From positions 1,079,605 to 1,143,604 of the forward strand of contig NW_019091457.1 in assembly GCF_001949145.1 (NCBI RefSeq): DNA of 64,000 nt. The letters are read 5' to 3'. This document shows positions 51,337 through 63,161 of this stretch, in pieces. Numbering within the stretch: position 1 is the first letter of the stretch; each line of letters starts with the position of its first letter. Source of the stretch: Acanthaster planci (Eukaryota > Echinodermata > Asteroidea > Valvatida > Acanthasteridae). The translations under genes were made by a program, and so were the position numbers. The notes under the pieces were generated by a model that saw only the letters and a program-made list of their open reading frames with translations, was not told where the DNA came from and searched no databases.

Positions 51337-54300
51337 GATTGCCCTTGGCTGCTTTGGTATAGCTTTACACAGCGAATCTTACGTCTGTTTTCTGAAATAA
51401 AGTTAAGACTGATCACCTATCTCTACGATATATGGCGTCGACCACAAATTTTCCATTTTCTCGTTATTGTAACAGACTGTTAGCAACAGCGAGCCATATC
51501 GGTTGGGCCATTTGGAAACTATATCAACCTATTCGTTCCCCGGTGTTCCAGCGTTTACTGAGCCGTGACAGCACGTATCTCAGGGAACTCCCCCGCAACA
51601 TTAGTCGGTCAGGAATTGAACACACGAACCTCTTATTCGAAGTGCGGAGGCTCCTCCAACCCTCATATAACCCACGACATCCACAGACGGCGAGCGTTCA
51701 AAGTGCGACTACCTCGATCGGCACGGCATTAGCCGGCGGTCCGTGCCCGCCGCTGGAACGCGCGCGTGCAAAAAAAATCGAGCAAGCTGGGTGACGTGCA
51801 TTAATACAGGGGCGGGCAAGGAAGCGAGCGATTTCCCGCGATCGTTGTATGGACGGTTGCCACGAATTACAAGACTCCAACTCGCCTGCTGTGCTCACCG
51901 AGTCAAAGATTAATAGGATGCGCCCGGAAGCTTTGGCAATTCGCGGTAACGTAAGTATGTTGTCAGGTTTCAACCTCCCCCCCCCCTCCTTGTAGCTCGA
52001 TTGGGCGTTTGGACGCCATTTATCATCGACGACGGGCCAGTGTCATGAATGTTGACTTAAACACTCCTTCCTTGTTGGATGTGTCAGGGTGGTTAATCAC
52101 GCTGGAGTGTTGCTAAGACCTGGACAAGGAAAGTGCTAAAGTTAAAAACACAGTCGCGGTGCCGCATCACCAGCAAGTTGACTGATGTTTAAGCACACCA
52201 TCGATTCCATTTGACGAGAGAATGTTTCCCCCCGTGAGATGCTAAATACAGATTTGGTAGAGTATAGATGTAGAATGGGCTGTTTTAAGCAAGAACATCG
52301 CTCAGATCGTTTGCTGGCTGCTTCAAAACCATTTGATCCCCTTAATAAAAGAGGCCTCTTACGAGCAAAACATTCGAAACATGGAAGTAATACATTATCG
52401 AATGATGAGATATATCGATGCCGGGCTACTGAGACTCAAGTCGATAACGTGTTGAAGTGAGCTTTGCCCCCTTGATTGAAACATACTTCAAGTCTACAAA
52501 TTGTTGTGCAGAAAATTAAATAACCTTTGAAACTGATCTTTCCAACTGGAAACAAGCTGAAAAAAATAGGAAGAATCCAGCGTTCGAATCACCGATGTCT
52601 TCCAAAATTATTTTTTTACTTTGCCTATTTCTCCACGCATTAAAGCCAGCTTAACCGACCTCCTTTTACCTTCTTTTATACCTGACCATATCAGGAATGT
52701 TGCTGAACATGTGTCGCATATAATTCATATGCCAGTTTTGCTGCATTATACCCGCACGCTGTAAAAGCCACGTTTATCAACAGCTGCGGTGGGCAGCCCG
52801 ATCGGGTATCACAACTCGTAAATAACGAGAACACGCACAATATTTCTGGGGCTTGTATACAAACTCCATTCAAAGTTCCCCTGCCGTGTTTTGAATTGCG
52901 CCAGAACAAACTACAAATTAGAACGCAGGTCGCTGGTCGTTTAAAATAATGATGTTCTTTTTGCCAAGAAGCTGTTTGGAACCTACCTCTCACATCGCAC
53001 ATCGTTACCGGCAACTTGAACATAAAAGTTACAATTTTTGTTTACTGAAGTCAGTTTCGTGGATGTGGTAGTCATTTTACACTAGAATTATCTTCTGCAT
53101 TGAACCAGATTTGTTCATGTTTGTATATGTATCTCTGGTACTTGGTAGAACGCCTGCAACAAAACTACCAGTCAACCGTACAGCAACTGCACGCTGCCTT
53201 TGTCAAACTGTGTGGCTTTGCGACTTAAGACAGCGAAGTTGAAGCACGCGTCGGCATTAAGATGGAGTGGGCGTATCATATGCGTGCATGATGTCCGTAA
53301 GAAATATGTTTTGCTATAACAGGCATTTTCATTGGCGCGTGCCGGCAAGATCGAGTAAGGAGATCACGCGACGAGGAGTTAATCATTGTGAATGTGTGCG
53401 GCACCTATACGTGACCGGGACATAATTGATTCGGGAGCTGCCGACAGTCACCCCGATGACAACCCCCTCGGAACGCACTGTTTGTCAGGTAGTGTCTACC
53501 CAGTCGTGTCACTCCCGCCGCACCGACCGACAACAAATCACCTTAATTATGTTCTCGTGCGTGAAATTCAAAAAAAAATGCTCGGGCTCTCGACTCTTGC
53601 GAGACCTTGGTTCTCGCACAGTCTCAACATACCTACAACGTGGATTTTTCACATATTCATGATACATCCGTTTTAATGCAATCTGTCAAGGATTCGACAT
53701 TTTTAATGGGTATACCCGGAGGCTCTGCCTACATAGCCACTTGTGCTCAAAGATTAATGAAGTCCATTAGTGCAAGATACTGTTTGAACAAGGCTTGATC
53801 CTGAAACACCACCAATTGTTCTTGACAAGGAGAAAACGATGATAAATAACGCACGTTTGCAGGCATTCTTTGCATAGAAAGAAATGTCTTCAATTTTGTA
53901 TTTCAAGTCTCAAGGACTTTTTTCCTGAGGCAAATTATCCTCAGAAGATTTTCTTGTCAGATAACAAAGGCAAACATTGCACCGAAAGCAGCGTATCAGT
54001 TTTGCGTATGATTACTGCATGGCAATGATGGATGATTTTTTTTTCCTTCTTTAATACGCGCACTTTAATACGACTTGTAACTCTTAAATACCACGTGTAA
54101 CTCGTAACGTGGTGGTAAGGCTATTTAACAACGTGGTACGAGCGGGCATGCTGCCTACGTATAAAAGTTTAATCTTGGCATGGACTTACAATTTGTGGAC
54201 ATTGGAGTTATGAGACACACTGTCCAGTGTTTTTTTTTTCAAGATGTGTTAAAAAACGCGGCATTTCATCCTCCCAAAATGGTTGATTCGGGTAGAAAGA

Positions 54301-55744
54301 ATGCAGAATCTGGGTTTAGCTTCGATCCACACACGGAAATTCAAAGGAGCCCTCATAATCGATAGGTTTCCTGTGCGAAGCATATTGCTTCTATTGTAAA
54401 GACTTTCTGACGCAAGCCTGTATATTTTGCGGTCTTATTTAATGCCAACGCAATGTACAAGACTTGCCCCAACGTTTGGAGAGTAGCGAAAAACATGCCT
54501 AGCATAGAATGAAACGTCCACACTCTCCACGCATTCCAGTAGATCTGATTATACAATGTAGATAAAAGAATCTGCCCCAGACGCCTCGAGTTTGCCCCCC
54601 AAATTGGATCAATCTGACAGAGTTATTGCGCCGCGATTGTTCAAATATTATCTCTGGCGAAACAGGTGTTCCTTTTGTTGGTTTTTCACTCCGATGGCCC
54701 TCTGCCGTCCACTCGTTACCTCTTGTTGGACTGTTGCCGTTGGTGATGTAGATTTTAAGATTGAACAAGTCCGGGTTTTTAATGCCAGCTTGACTGCTAC
54801 TGCAGAGCGCAGAAATTCGATAAGCGCACAAACAATACCAGCGAAAACAGGTTATTGGGTAATGTGTAAATTGCACTGGCGACTGGCTCTCAGCCATTTT
54901 AGCTTAGATAACTACAGGTATTTACTGAGCAGCAATTTCGTGCCGGGCCAATCTCTGAAATCGGACCGCGTTGATTTGCACCGTTGTTTGAAAGCACACA
55001 TACCTTTAGCGGTTGACGCCGCGCGGGTATTTGCCGTTGACATCACGCTTTCACCTTCTTCTCCGCGCAGAAGAGAAAACGAACGCGCATTTCACCAAGG
55101 CGCTGCGCTGCTTCGAACTGGCAAAGGTTGTAACACATTTTAAGCATCGGTGAATACAGGCGATTCACAAAAGAGCGCCTCCAGGAATTTTCAACGCATT
55201 GGCAAATCACAATGCGCGAAATCTGTCGACCCTTTCCAAACGGGCATTGGATTGACTGCAGGTTTCGCGCATTCTGATCGGCCAGTGCGTTGTAAACTCT
55301 GGGAGGCGCACTTTTGTGAATCGCCCGTATTTTGTGACGTGAGCAGGTACGCGCTTTTGCGTCAAGCGTGAACCGGCAATGATTCCGTTTGAGTACGCTC
55401 TGGCTGGTTGAGCATGAGATCCGTTGGGCTGATCTCAGAGCTGACAAGTTATACTAGTGAAATGGGAATTCATTTTCGCGTGCAGTTTCAGAAAGGAGAG
55501 CACGGCTTTTGGAGGGAAATATTGAACTTGAACGCAATAAAAGACTTAATGGTTTCCCCTCCCTTTCTTCTTCGGTGGACGGAATAAGCGTCTCGATTCT
55601 CTAGAGTTAAAATCCCTTCCCCTCCCGCGCTGAGTTATACCTTAGTTACAGATAGGGCAGTGATGACTCGTACAAGATTTAGTTATACTCTCACACCAAT
55701 CCAACCACATATCGACTTTTCAACTAAGATTGTTTTGTACTTAC
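51337..55744. other. Intron interior (donor-proximal 4.4 kb); nothing coding recognised
   Basis: No repeat family or exon was identified except a run of 10 C at 51977-51986. A 183-codon plus-strand frame at 54592-55143 begins at TTG, shows no recognisable domain and is opposed by another open frame. Confidence 0.5.
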
Positions 55745-56138
55745 ACATGAACTCGCCGAGAACCCAGCCGGGAAAGTACAGCTCCAGCAGAGAAGGTGGC
55801 ATGCAGACCAGCATGACCATCAGGTCGGCCAGACTAAGATTGACCAGGAAGTAATTGGTGGAGCTCCGCATGTCCACGTTGTTCCAGATGACGATGGCCA
55901 CCAGGGCGTTGCCCGTCACCCCGAAGAAGGAGATGACCGCGTAGGCTACCGTAATCACCACCACCATGGCACTAGGCAGCTCCGACTGGAAACACATAGG
56001 CTCCTCTTCGGTGGGGCCCGCCGTGCCGTTATCGTCTAGGAAGCTGTAGCCTGTGAAGGTCTGATTACTACTGGTACTACTCGACGCCAGAGTGGTGTAG
56101 CCGGAGTGCATTTCTGAAGTCCAGGTCGAATTCTCCAT
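55745..56138 (-). CDS. Class A neuropeptide GPCR, coding exon 1 (N-terminus, TM1, TM2)
   Basis: First coding exon of a rhodopsin-family receptor (131 codons plus 1 nt) that joins to 16762-17834. The ATG at 56138 has a strong Kozak context (A at -3, G at +4), and an in-frame TAG lies 33 nt upstream (56169-56171), which fixes the start. The extracellular N-terminus (about 1-55) has sequons at N3, N25 and N37 and no obvious cleaved signal peptide. TM1 (about 56-84) carries GN with N77 at 1.50. TM2 (about 92-119) has LSLAD with D105 at 2.50, followed by a CMPPS bend. W125 is the conserved tryptophan of the first extracellular loop. The exon ends in a GTAAGT donor (55744-55739). The ELYFPGWVLGEFMC segment resembles TRH-receptor and ecdysis-triggering-hormone-receptor relatives. 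The role (peptide-activated, plasma-membrane receptor coupling to G proteins) is inferred from the family; the ligand is unknown. GHSR-like or another orphan peptide receptor are the alternatives. Confidence 0.93.
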
Positions 56139-56488
56139 GTTTGCTGTCTTGGTATGGGAGGTTATTCCCTATCGAAGCGGCGGTTTTGCTTCAGATGACC
56201 CACAACACAGAGAACTTGGAGTTGAGATTCAAAGTGTCGTGGTGAGAGAGCCGCGTAGCAGTCTTACGTCACTCCAAAACAACATCGAGGAAAGCGACAA
56301 ATTCCAGTGCTAATGCCGTCTCACGTTGGAGCAATTGCTGTCAGATACCGTAGCGCTTTATTGTTATCTGCGGATGTGCCCATTTTCAGTTGTACCGTTT
56401 CAATGGTGGCCGAGCACACGCGGGACGCCTGCCGAGACACGAGCGCTCTCAGTACACAGCTGACGGTTAAGCTGGTTGTGTGCGTACG

Positions 56489-56495
56489 TTTTATA
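56489..56495 (-). promoter_or_regulatory. TATA-like box upstream of the receptor ATG
   Basis: TATAAAA on the minus strand about 350 nt upstream of the ATG. If used, transcription would start near 56460 and the 5' UTR would be about 320 nt. No initiator or other core element was confirmed, and a separate noncoding first exon farther upstream is equally possible. Confidence 0.2.
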
Positions 56496-59372
56496 CCAAC
56501 ACTCGTTTGTGGGCTGCGCTTCAGATGGACACGAAGCGCATCACTTGCGCATCACTGTCATCGGAGCAGATGGTGATCCGTGCCGACTGCTCATGCGCAG
56601 AGGGAAAGCGGGGGCGCTTTCCTCGTACTTGAAATGCGGAAAAATACTCTTTGAAAGAAACTATTCGTGTAAAGAGCGTGTATTGTTGGGATTTATTTTT
56701 CATGAATTGGCATGGTCTGCACCTTTTATTTAAATTATCTTGTTTCTTTTCTTAAAGCTTTGTGTTTCTTCTCATGTCTGCATTATGCTTGATCGTCTGG
56801 AGGAAGTTTTTTTCGAGTACTGTTTTCTGAAATGGATGAGGGACATCTTTTCTGAAGCATCCTTCCTTACGTTTGCCACAAATCAAAGGATGCACGACCC
56901 AAACTGTCCTCTAGACTTTTAGTGCCATAAGTATCTGAATTTTTCTGTCTGTATTTCGGCCAAGTTCGGCTGAGATGAAAGTCGTGTGAAGAGTGACAAG
57001 TTAGGCCCCGGGCAGCGTGCTGCCCGAACCGGTTTGTATGAGCTGTCACCGCTGACCTCCGCCCGCCCGCTGGGGCTCGCTGCTAATGGACGGCTCGTCA
57101 TGAGTTATTAATGACCGTCAGTTAGCGGGAAATGCCAAACAGTTATGACAGATTGCCGATTCTCAGTCACAGCTTTCGAGGCATTCTATGGCCGGGTATC
57201 AAGTCAAGATCGGGGTTGGGGCCTCGTGCCGTCTTGAATCATTGTCCTTAGGCATCCTTATACGGTGAATTCGGTTACACATTAATGTCATCGGGAATAC
57301 ATATCTATTTACACACCTGTCGCTCGAAAAGAAACGCGTCATACGGAAGCCGTTGTGATCTATCTTTGCAGGTTATTGAAGGTAGATATTGATATGTTAT
57401 AACAGTAAGAGAATTATTATATTGCACCGAGAGAATTGCATGGAATTACTTGGAATGATGCCATGCGCGTGCTAAGTCTTCTTCCCCGGTGAGTTTGAAC
57501 GAACAGCTCCGTAGCCCGAGGGGGGCCAGACACTCCATTATTTGTGACAAAAATTGACTGCTCATCTTCGCAACCACGATTCATTTAACCGCAGAGGCAT
57601 TGAATGACCCGTTTTTTTCCATATTTTGATCTGTTGCCCAAAAGGCCACGTGGCACCTCGGGTAACACGCTTGTCCCGACAGGTACAACGGTCTGTGGCC
57701 GTTTCCGTTAACTGGGGATCGTTCCGAAAATACTGTCTGGCACACATCCGTGTAAGCATCGTTTCAGTGTCTTGAATTTCCTCCAGAGCAAATAAAAGAG
57801 AAAAAAAGCATACCGGTTGCAGGCAGTGCCACCTGTCCCGTACTTTCAACCGATTGTCATCGGGTTTCTTGGGATCAATCTCATCCAATTCCGGGGATGA
57901 AATTACCGATGCCTCGCCATTTTCGATGAGGAGATTAAAAAGAATACACACATACAAAAATTGAAGTACCCTTTGGCAGATATTTGTTGTGGCACGAATA
58001 TTCACCAGCGTGTTTTTGATAACGACGACGCACCGTCCGTCGTTTACCGTGTGTTTTGTCACAGACGCTCTCGCGGAAAAGCCATTGACTAGTTTCCAGC
58101 CGTTTTTTTTCTCCCCTTTTTGAAAACCGATGGGTGATCCCATATGCCACTCGGGAACGCATAGTCGGAGTTGCACCGAATCTGACTAATTTACCGATGA
58201 CAAGGAGGCCAAGCAACCCATTTTAGTGAGTCCTGTACTTTCGCTGAGTTTTGACTCAATACCAAAATGTACACACTTTATAAGGCTGAATGTTTTTCTT
58301 TAGTTTGTGTTTGGGTAATCAAGTTCCAAGAAGTTGTGTATTTCACGGGCCTAGTTTGCTATTCCCTGAAATATTTCAATGCCCCTCTCGGTTTTGCTTT
58401 GAAATACTGGATGAATCAGTGGACGCCACCAGAAGAATTATTGCGTATCTTCGATCGAGGCAGATGAAAAATTACACCGTGATGTAATTTCGATGGGAAG
58501 AGTCGCGAGGTCAAGTGACTTTCCTGTTTTCAGGTCAAGAACTCTCTTGAGGAGTCGCCGCTTGTAGTGTTGACGCGAGGAAATTCAATACAAACAGAGT
58601 CGTGCAATCCGAAATTAAGAATTCAAATTGGGTCACGGTTTTGCATATTTGTCTACCTGCATTCCGCAGGGTCTAATTTTAACGCAAAAGTGAGAGAAAT
58701 CACTCCATCTTGATAGATTTAAGCTATCGGAGAAATCACTGGCCAAATTTGAAACGAAAAAAAAAAATTGGGAGGATGCAGCTTTGGCTCATAGGGAGCG
58801 CCCTCGATATTAACCAGGTGCTAAATTCAGAGTGAAATTCCATGTATTAGTTCTTGTTTTGGGCCAGAGCAGAAAAAAAGAACATGTGCATCAATGGGGA
58901 TGTCTTATAGGCCTAGCTCGAATAGCCACTGAACCGAGTTTCCTATAAATTGCCGAGGCTAGGGGATTCAGACGGCTGTAAGTTCCCGATCGAGGTTTGC
59001 GTATTTTTATCCGCAACGAACCCAAGTTTTTTATCGTTCGGAGAAATCTCCACTGGGATTTGGACCTATGGGGAAACTATTCATACCGTTCAAATCAGAA
59101 GGCACGACGTCTTCAAAAATCTGACGCCCCGGTCAAGATTTGTTTTCCGTACCGCTTTGATATGTATCACTCGTAATGACACGTCGAACGTGTTCATCGC
59201 TACATTTGATTGTCGTTCACCACCCCCTCCGGCTTTCCCTATCCCAGCCCACCCTGGCCCCCTCACGACACACGCCTACACGCACACACTTCTCGAGTAC
59301 AAAACCCGGAGTGAAAAAGAAGTGTCGCCGGTTGAGAGTGTCAACAGAGCTGTTTGTTTACGACGCACAATA

Positions 59373-59511
59373 ATGGACCGCGAACGCGAGTCGACGAAGA
59401 CCGCGAATGTTTGCCGCCGCAGACGGATGGCCGCGCGTGCAATGGCGGCGCATCCGGGCACACCACGCTTGATGTTTGGCGAGGGCTCGTCTCACGTACG
59501 GCGAGCTAGCG
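59373..59511 (+). CDS. Speculative plus-strand first coding exon of a neighbouring gene
   Basis: An ATG with a good context (A at -3, G at +4) at 59373 opens 46 codons plus 1 nt of CpG-rich sequence, Arg/Ala-rich at the protein level, ending at a donor-like AGCG|GTAAGA (59512). The frame has no recognisable family and no following exon can be seen within the window. The CpG-rich composition stands out from its surroundings. It could equally be a noncoding CpG-rich segment. Confidence 0.15.
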
Positions 59512-60036
59512 GTAAGAGGGGCCATTTGAAGTGGTGATGAAGAGACCCTTCAATGATTGTAGGTTACAGTGTTCAGGTACTAAGTGAGAACAAATACCAA
59601 ATGACGTATTCCAGCCCGTGGTGCGTAGAGAAAAAAATTATAACAAATCAGAAAACAAACCGAAAACTGATACCACTTGCATTCAGTGGCCGCGGCACAC
59701 GATGCAAATATCTCCGCGCGCTTTTTTACTGGTTTTCCGCAATTACGTAATCCAGGATGGGGGAGGGTGTCAGGGGACATGGCCATCTTGTTGGGGCACT
59801 TGGGCTGACTGTAGCCGGATGGCACCGTGTTTGATTGCATGAATATTAACAAGTACACAATTGCTAAACTTAAAATGATTTTAATAGGCAACATCTTTTT
59901 AGGGCAGGTGGCACATAGGATCCAATGACTTGATAATATATTGTAAGAGGAACATCTTAAGTTTTCGCCCACGCCACTGCTTACCTCATTACATTTTTAT
60001 GCAACTCTCTGAAGTAAGGGATATCAGAATAAATGT

Positions 60037-60058
60037 GAATTGAATTGAATTGAATTGA
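60037..60058 (+). repeat. Pentanucleotide microsatellite (TGAAT)n
   Basis: Four consecutive units of GAATT/TGAAT in the 5' flank of the receptor gene. Confidence 0.85.
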
Positions 60059-60085
60059 CCCATGTATTTACGTTGCTGCATGTAG

Positions 60086-60113
60086 TGCGCATGCGCCGTA
60101 CTGTGATGTCATC
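60086..60113 (+). promoter_or_regulatory. NRF-1-like motif followed by CRE/ATF-like motif
   Basis: TGCGCATGCGCC (60086-60097) matches the core of the NRF-1 palindrome, and TGATGTCATC (60104-60113) resembles a CRE/ATF site. The pairing is common in broadly expressed promoters, but no gene start is evident here. A second NRF-1-like word is at 60462-60473. Confidence 0.3.
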
Positions 60114-61793
60114 CTCGCCACTTTTTTGCGGTCATTTTGGAGTTCATGCACTGTCTGCGACTCAACCAAGTGTGCTCTCGACTCTGCTGTCCAGTCAAAG
60201 AACGACCATGCTCAGACTGACACCGCACTGAAAGTTCTCAAAATACGTTTTGAAAAATGTCCCATATTGCCGCCCCAAGCATTAAACAGTGGCGGTTTTG
60301 AAGCCGTGGTTTGGCGCCATCAACGGTCTCTTGAGGAGAGAGGCTTACTTTGGCTCGTACCAAAGACTGTCTCCAGTATTGTTGATGTGACAGCGGATCT
60401 TTGTGAAATATTTTACCCAGTACAGGGCAAGCAAACGGCAGGTTCATGCACGTGCAATAAGTGCGCAGGCGCCATGCGCACAGTAGCGGGTGTCGCCCAA
60501 GTAGGCGCTTTTAGTTCACAGTCCATACCCGAGACCTTGAATGATATCACGACACAAAAGCGGTCTATATTTTTGTCTGACTTGTTCTACAAGGTCTAAT
60601 CCAGTTTTTACCAGAAGGGGGCGCCCTCATCAACGATGGAAGCGAGTGCGAGCGATTGAAACGGGGCCTTCAACCTCCGTTTTAAGACTTTCCCAACTGA
60701 ATCACACTGACCCAGCGAGTTTTAGCGGGAAAACTAGGCTGTGGACGTGGGAGGGCTCCACGGAATTGGGACAAGAGAAAAAGTTGAACGCCCGGCCGGC
60801 AACATGTCCATTAGAAAAATGAAATTTGTTGTCAACCTACCGTGATCGTTAATGGCACCACGCAGGAGATGGTGTAAATCCTTCGCACGCGACGATCAAA
60901 AGAGTTTTTTTCCCACTTGTGTTGACATGTAGATAAGTTTTCACGTACATAAGTCGATTGCAATAGAAGAGACTGTTGCACATTTACGACCAAACAAACA
61001 TCCATTGTCATCCCCCCCCCCAGGATCATCGCCCGGATCTGCACGGGTTTCGAAATGAAATTGCTCGCTACAAAATGCACAGCTTGTTGCGTTGAGACGT
61101 TTCAAAGTGGAAATGTGATGCATGAATATCTTGACCGTCGTCAAAAGAGCAGAGTATGTTACTTACCTGCAAGAAAACCCACACATTTTGATGGGATGTA
61201 TTTGATGTATTTCAGCGAGTTGTGTGTTGTTTGTTTTTTATCTATGTGCACAGACGATTTCTGTTCAATGTCTCGAGAAAACAATTCCCCCTGCACGTAC
61301 TCCGTCATACCCCTGCCCCGATGGTTTCCGCGCTGTATTATAGCAACACCCCTCCCTCCTTTCAACGACTCCCGTCGTGGTTCCATTGCCATGGAATACG
61401 ACCCACCGGCCCCGCACAACCCCATCAGCGCGCGGTGTGAGCGACACGCGTCGCCGAAGGAAAGGAACTCCCAATCTCAGAAGCGGAGGGGCTAACACCT
61501 GATGTGTCACCGCCCTGGATTATTGCTCAGTATCCATCGCAAAGCCGGCAGTGACTTAGACTGATGACCCAAAAGGGTGTTGAAAAGACGGATTCCAGCC
61601 ATCTCAGCCTGCCCTTTGAGGATGCATATCACACTTCACGAGAGGAAGTGATGATTCATTGGTTAAAGAAGAGTGGGCACTGGTGATATCAATGCCAAAG
61701 ATTTCTCAACAAATCGTCTTTTTAATCAGACGTACATGACTTTGTACATGAATGTCTCTAAAACACACATACATGTGCATCAGGCCCATACAT

Positions 61794-61834
61794 TTGTTTT
61801 CTTTTTTTCTTGTTTTTTCTTTTTTCTTTTTTTA
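61794..61834 (+). repeat. Pyrimidine (T/C) low-complexity tract
   Basis: About 40 bp of T with scattered C (and one G), about 90 bp before dispersed repeat copy C. Confidence 0.8.
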
Positions 61835-61924
61835 GTGAGTAAAAATTAGCGCGTAAAATGCAGTTTTCAAATCGCTCCCATGTGAGCCAGAATATCTTCC
61901 TTTGGTTGATATTTCAACCAAAAT

Positions 61925-62135
61925 GCCTTTTATTCAATTTGCGACTCGTATAGAGTGTGCCTTGTAGATTCCTCCTTTTTGGGTAACTTCCAAAAATCTA
62001 TTTCGTGAAATTTTTTTAGGGTACCGTTTCAGTATCCAACAAATACTAGGATTTTTGGGGGAGATATGTCCTCTCTTTCTGGTATCCCACAAGGCTGTAT
62101 AAACGCATTCGTACATTGCAAACTGTGGACATTTC
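61925..62135 (+). repeat. Dispersed repeat family, copy C (diverged)
   Basis: Same order of blocks as copy A: CAATTTGCGAC, CCTTTTTGGGTAACTTCC, ATTTCGTGAAATTTTT, AGGGTACC, CCCACAAGGC and TATAAACGCATT, followed by a GTGGACATTCC-like word as in copy B. More diverged than A and B. It lies in the 5' flank of the receptor gene. Confidence 0.6.
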
Positions 62136-62888
62136 CACTGACCACACACAAAAGCATACAGTCTGAAATATTACACGAATGATCGTTACTGCATGCAACA
62201 TGATATGTCCGGCTTCGACTTTTACACTTGTATGTAATCGTTTATCCAAGTCTGTCACTGCGCCGTAGCAGTTTGAAGGAATCTGACCCCTTTTATTTAG
62301 CTCGTCTGACAAATCTGGTGTAGTCATTGCACGAGAATGTGGGGGATCGAGTTTTTGCGTTTTTCAATTTTTAGGCGCGCTGAACGAAAGATATGAAACT
62401 TCTCCGGCGAAAATTTGAAAAACACTTCGCAGCCTCTCGTCATTTTCGTTCCACTGGCAAGCCGACCTGTTGGCATTTACCCCAAAGTGACCTCCAAGCT
62501 TCATGAAATTCTGCCTTAAGCTCCTTCAAAAAGACAATCTTAGAGATCGAATGCCAGTGTCTCGTCTGGCGATCGAACAGGAAATCGTCATGCTCACTGA
62601 TCCAGAACATGGCCTATCAAGTTCACGCCGTTAACCTTGAGGTAATATGAAACTACCATCTCATGCCTCGTGGCAAAATCCATTAGTTTCTGAATGAGAT
62701 GTGCTGAACGACGGACGGAACCGAAAGATGTCGCATTGTTTCCCGAGGAAGAGCCGATAAGCGTTCATGAAGATTGTGACTCGGAGAGCACCCAAATCGG
62801 TCCCCAACACAGTTTGCAGCTATGGGTGTGTTCGCGCGGTTACTGCTGTAAACATGAGTAGGATGCGTGTGCCTTACACTCGCGTGCA

Positions 62889-63053
62889 GGAGTATACTAC
62901 GGAAGCGTACATAGGACAAAACTGAAAAAAATGGGCCTGCTATTTCGCCCCGGCGAAATACTAATCTGCCCAGGTGAAATATTAATCCGCCTGGGCGAAA
63001 TAGCATGCCCATTTTTTTCAGTCATGTCCTATATATGCTTACGTAGTATACTC
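62889..63053. repeat. Palindromic foldback element, about 165 bp
   Basis: The ends GGAGTATACTAC (from 62889) and GTAGTATACTCC (to 63053) are perfect inverted repeats. The arms continue inward through related ACATAGGAC / GTCCTATAT, CTGAAAAAAATGGGC / GCCCATTTTTTTCAG and CTATTTCGCC / GGCGAAATAG segments. The centre holds repeated (G)GCGAAAT / GGTGAAAT words. There is no open frame. It is followed directly by a run of 11 C. Confidence 0.8.
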
Positions 63054-63141
63054 CCCCCCCCCCGTTTATAGCGAGAGTTTACTATTGCTGACCCGCGGGT
63101 GGTCGTACTCCAGCCGTTCGAACGCTCAAGAGTATACTCGT

Positions 63142-63161
63142 GTTAACACGAGTACTTAGTT
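63142..63161. repeat. Perfect short palindrome
   Basis: A self-complementary core reading CTCGTGTTAACACGAG in the stretch between two GTTCGAAC sites (near 63115 and 63160). Together they form a compact, symmetrical structure just outside the larger foldback at 62889-63053. Confidence 0.55.

Larger units (their letters stand above)
17835..55744 (-). other. Single 37.9-kb intron of the receptor gene (GT-AG, phase 1)
   Basis: The intron lies between a GTAAGT donor (55744-55739) and a pyrimidine-tract acceptor (AG at 17836-17835). Joining the ends restores an uninterrupted frame across Cys132, with the family spacing of 25 residues from Cys3.25 to Arg3.50. It holds foldback elements, dispersed repeats and low-complexity tracts listed separately. 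I saw no exon-like open frame with recognisable protein similarity on either strand. A small extra exon used in an isoform cannot be excluded. Confidence 0.88.
56500..62888. other. 5' flank of the receptor gene; no confirmed gene
   Basis: Apart from the items listed separately, I see no recognisable coding region. The longest frame outside the receptor, 204 codons on the minus strand (57562-58176), begins at GTG and has no family similarity that I know. A run of 10 C is at 61012-61021. Confidence 0.45.

Noticed and set aside
43589-52820. Similarity between 43589-43622 and 52788-52820 (both start GGTGGG and share ATCGGGT)
   Set aside because: About 30 bp only, with no extension on either side; too short to call a repeat family.
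54592-55143. 183-codon plus-strand open frame in the intron
   Set aside because: Begins at TTG without a good start, is opposed by minus-strand frames at both ends and shows no family similarity.
58210-58290. Possible fifth copy of the dispersed repeat (GCTGAGTTTTGACT and ACACACTTTATAA words)
   Set aside because: Only two short words match and the spacing differs; not supported.
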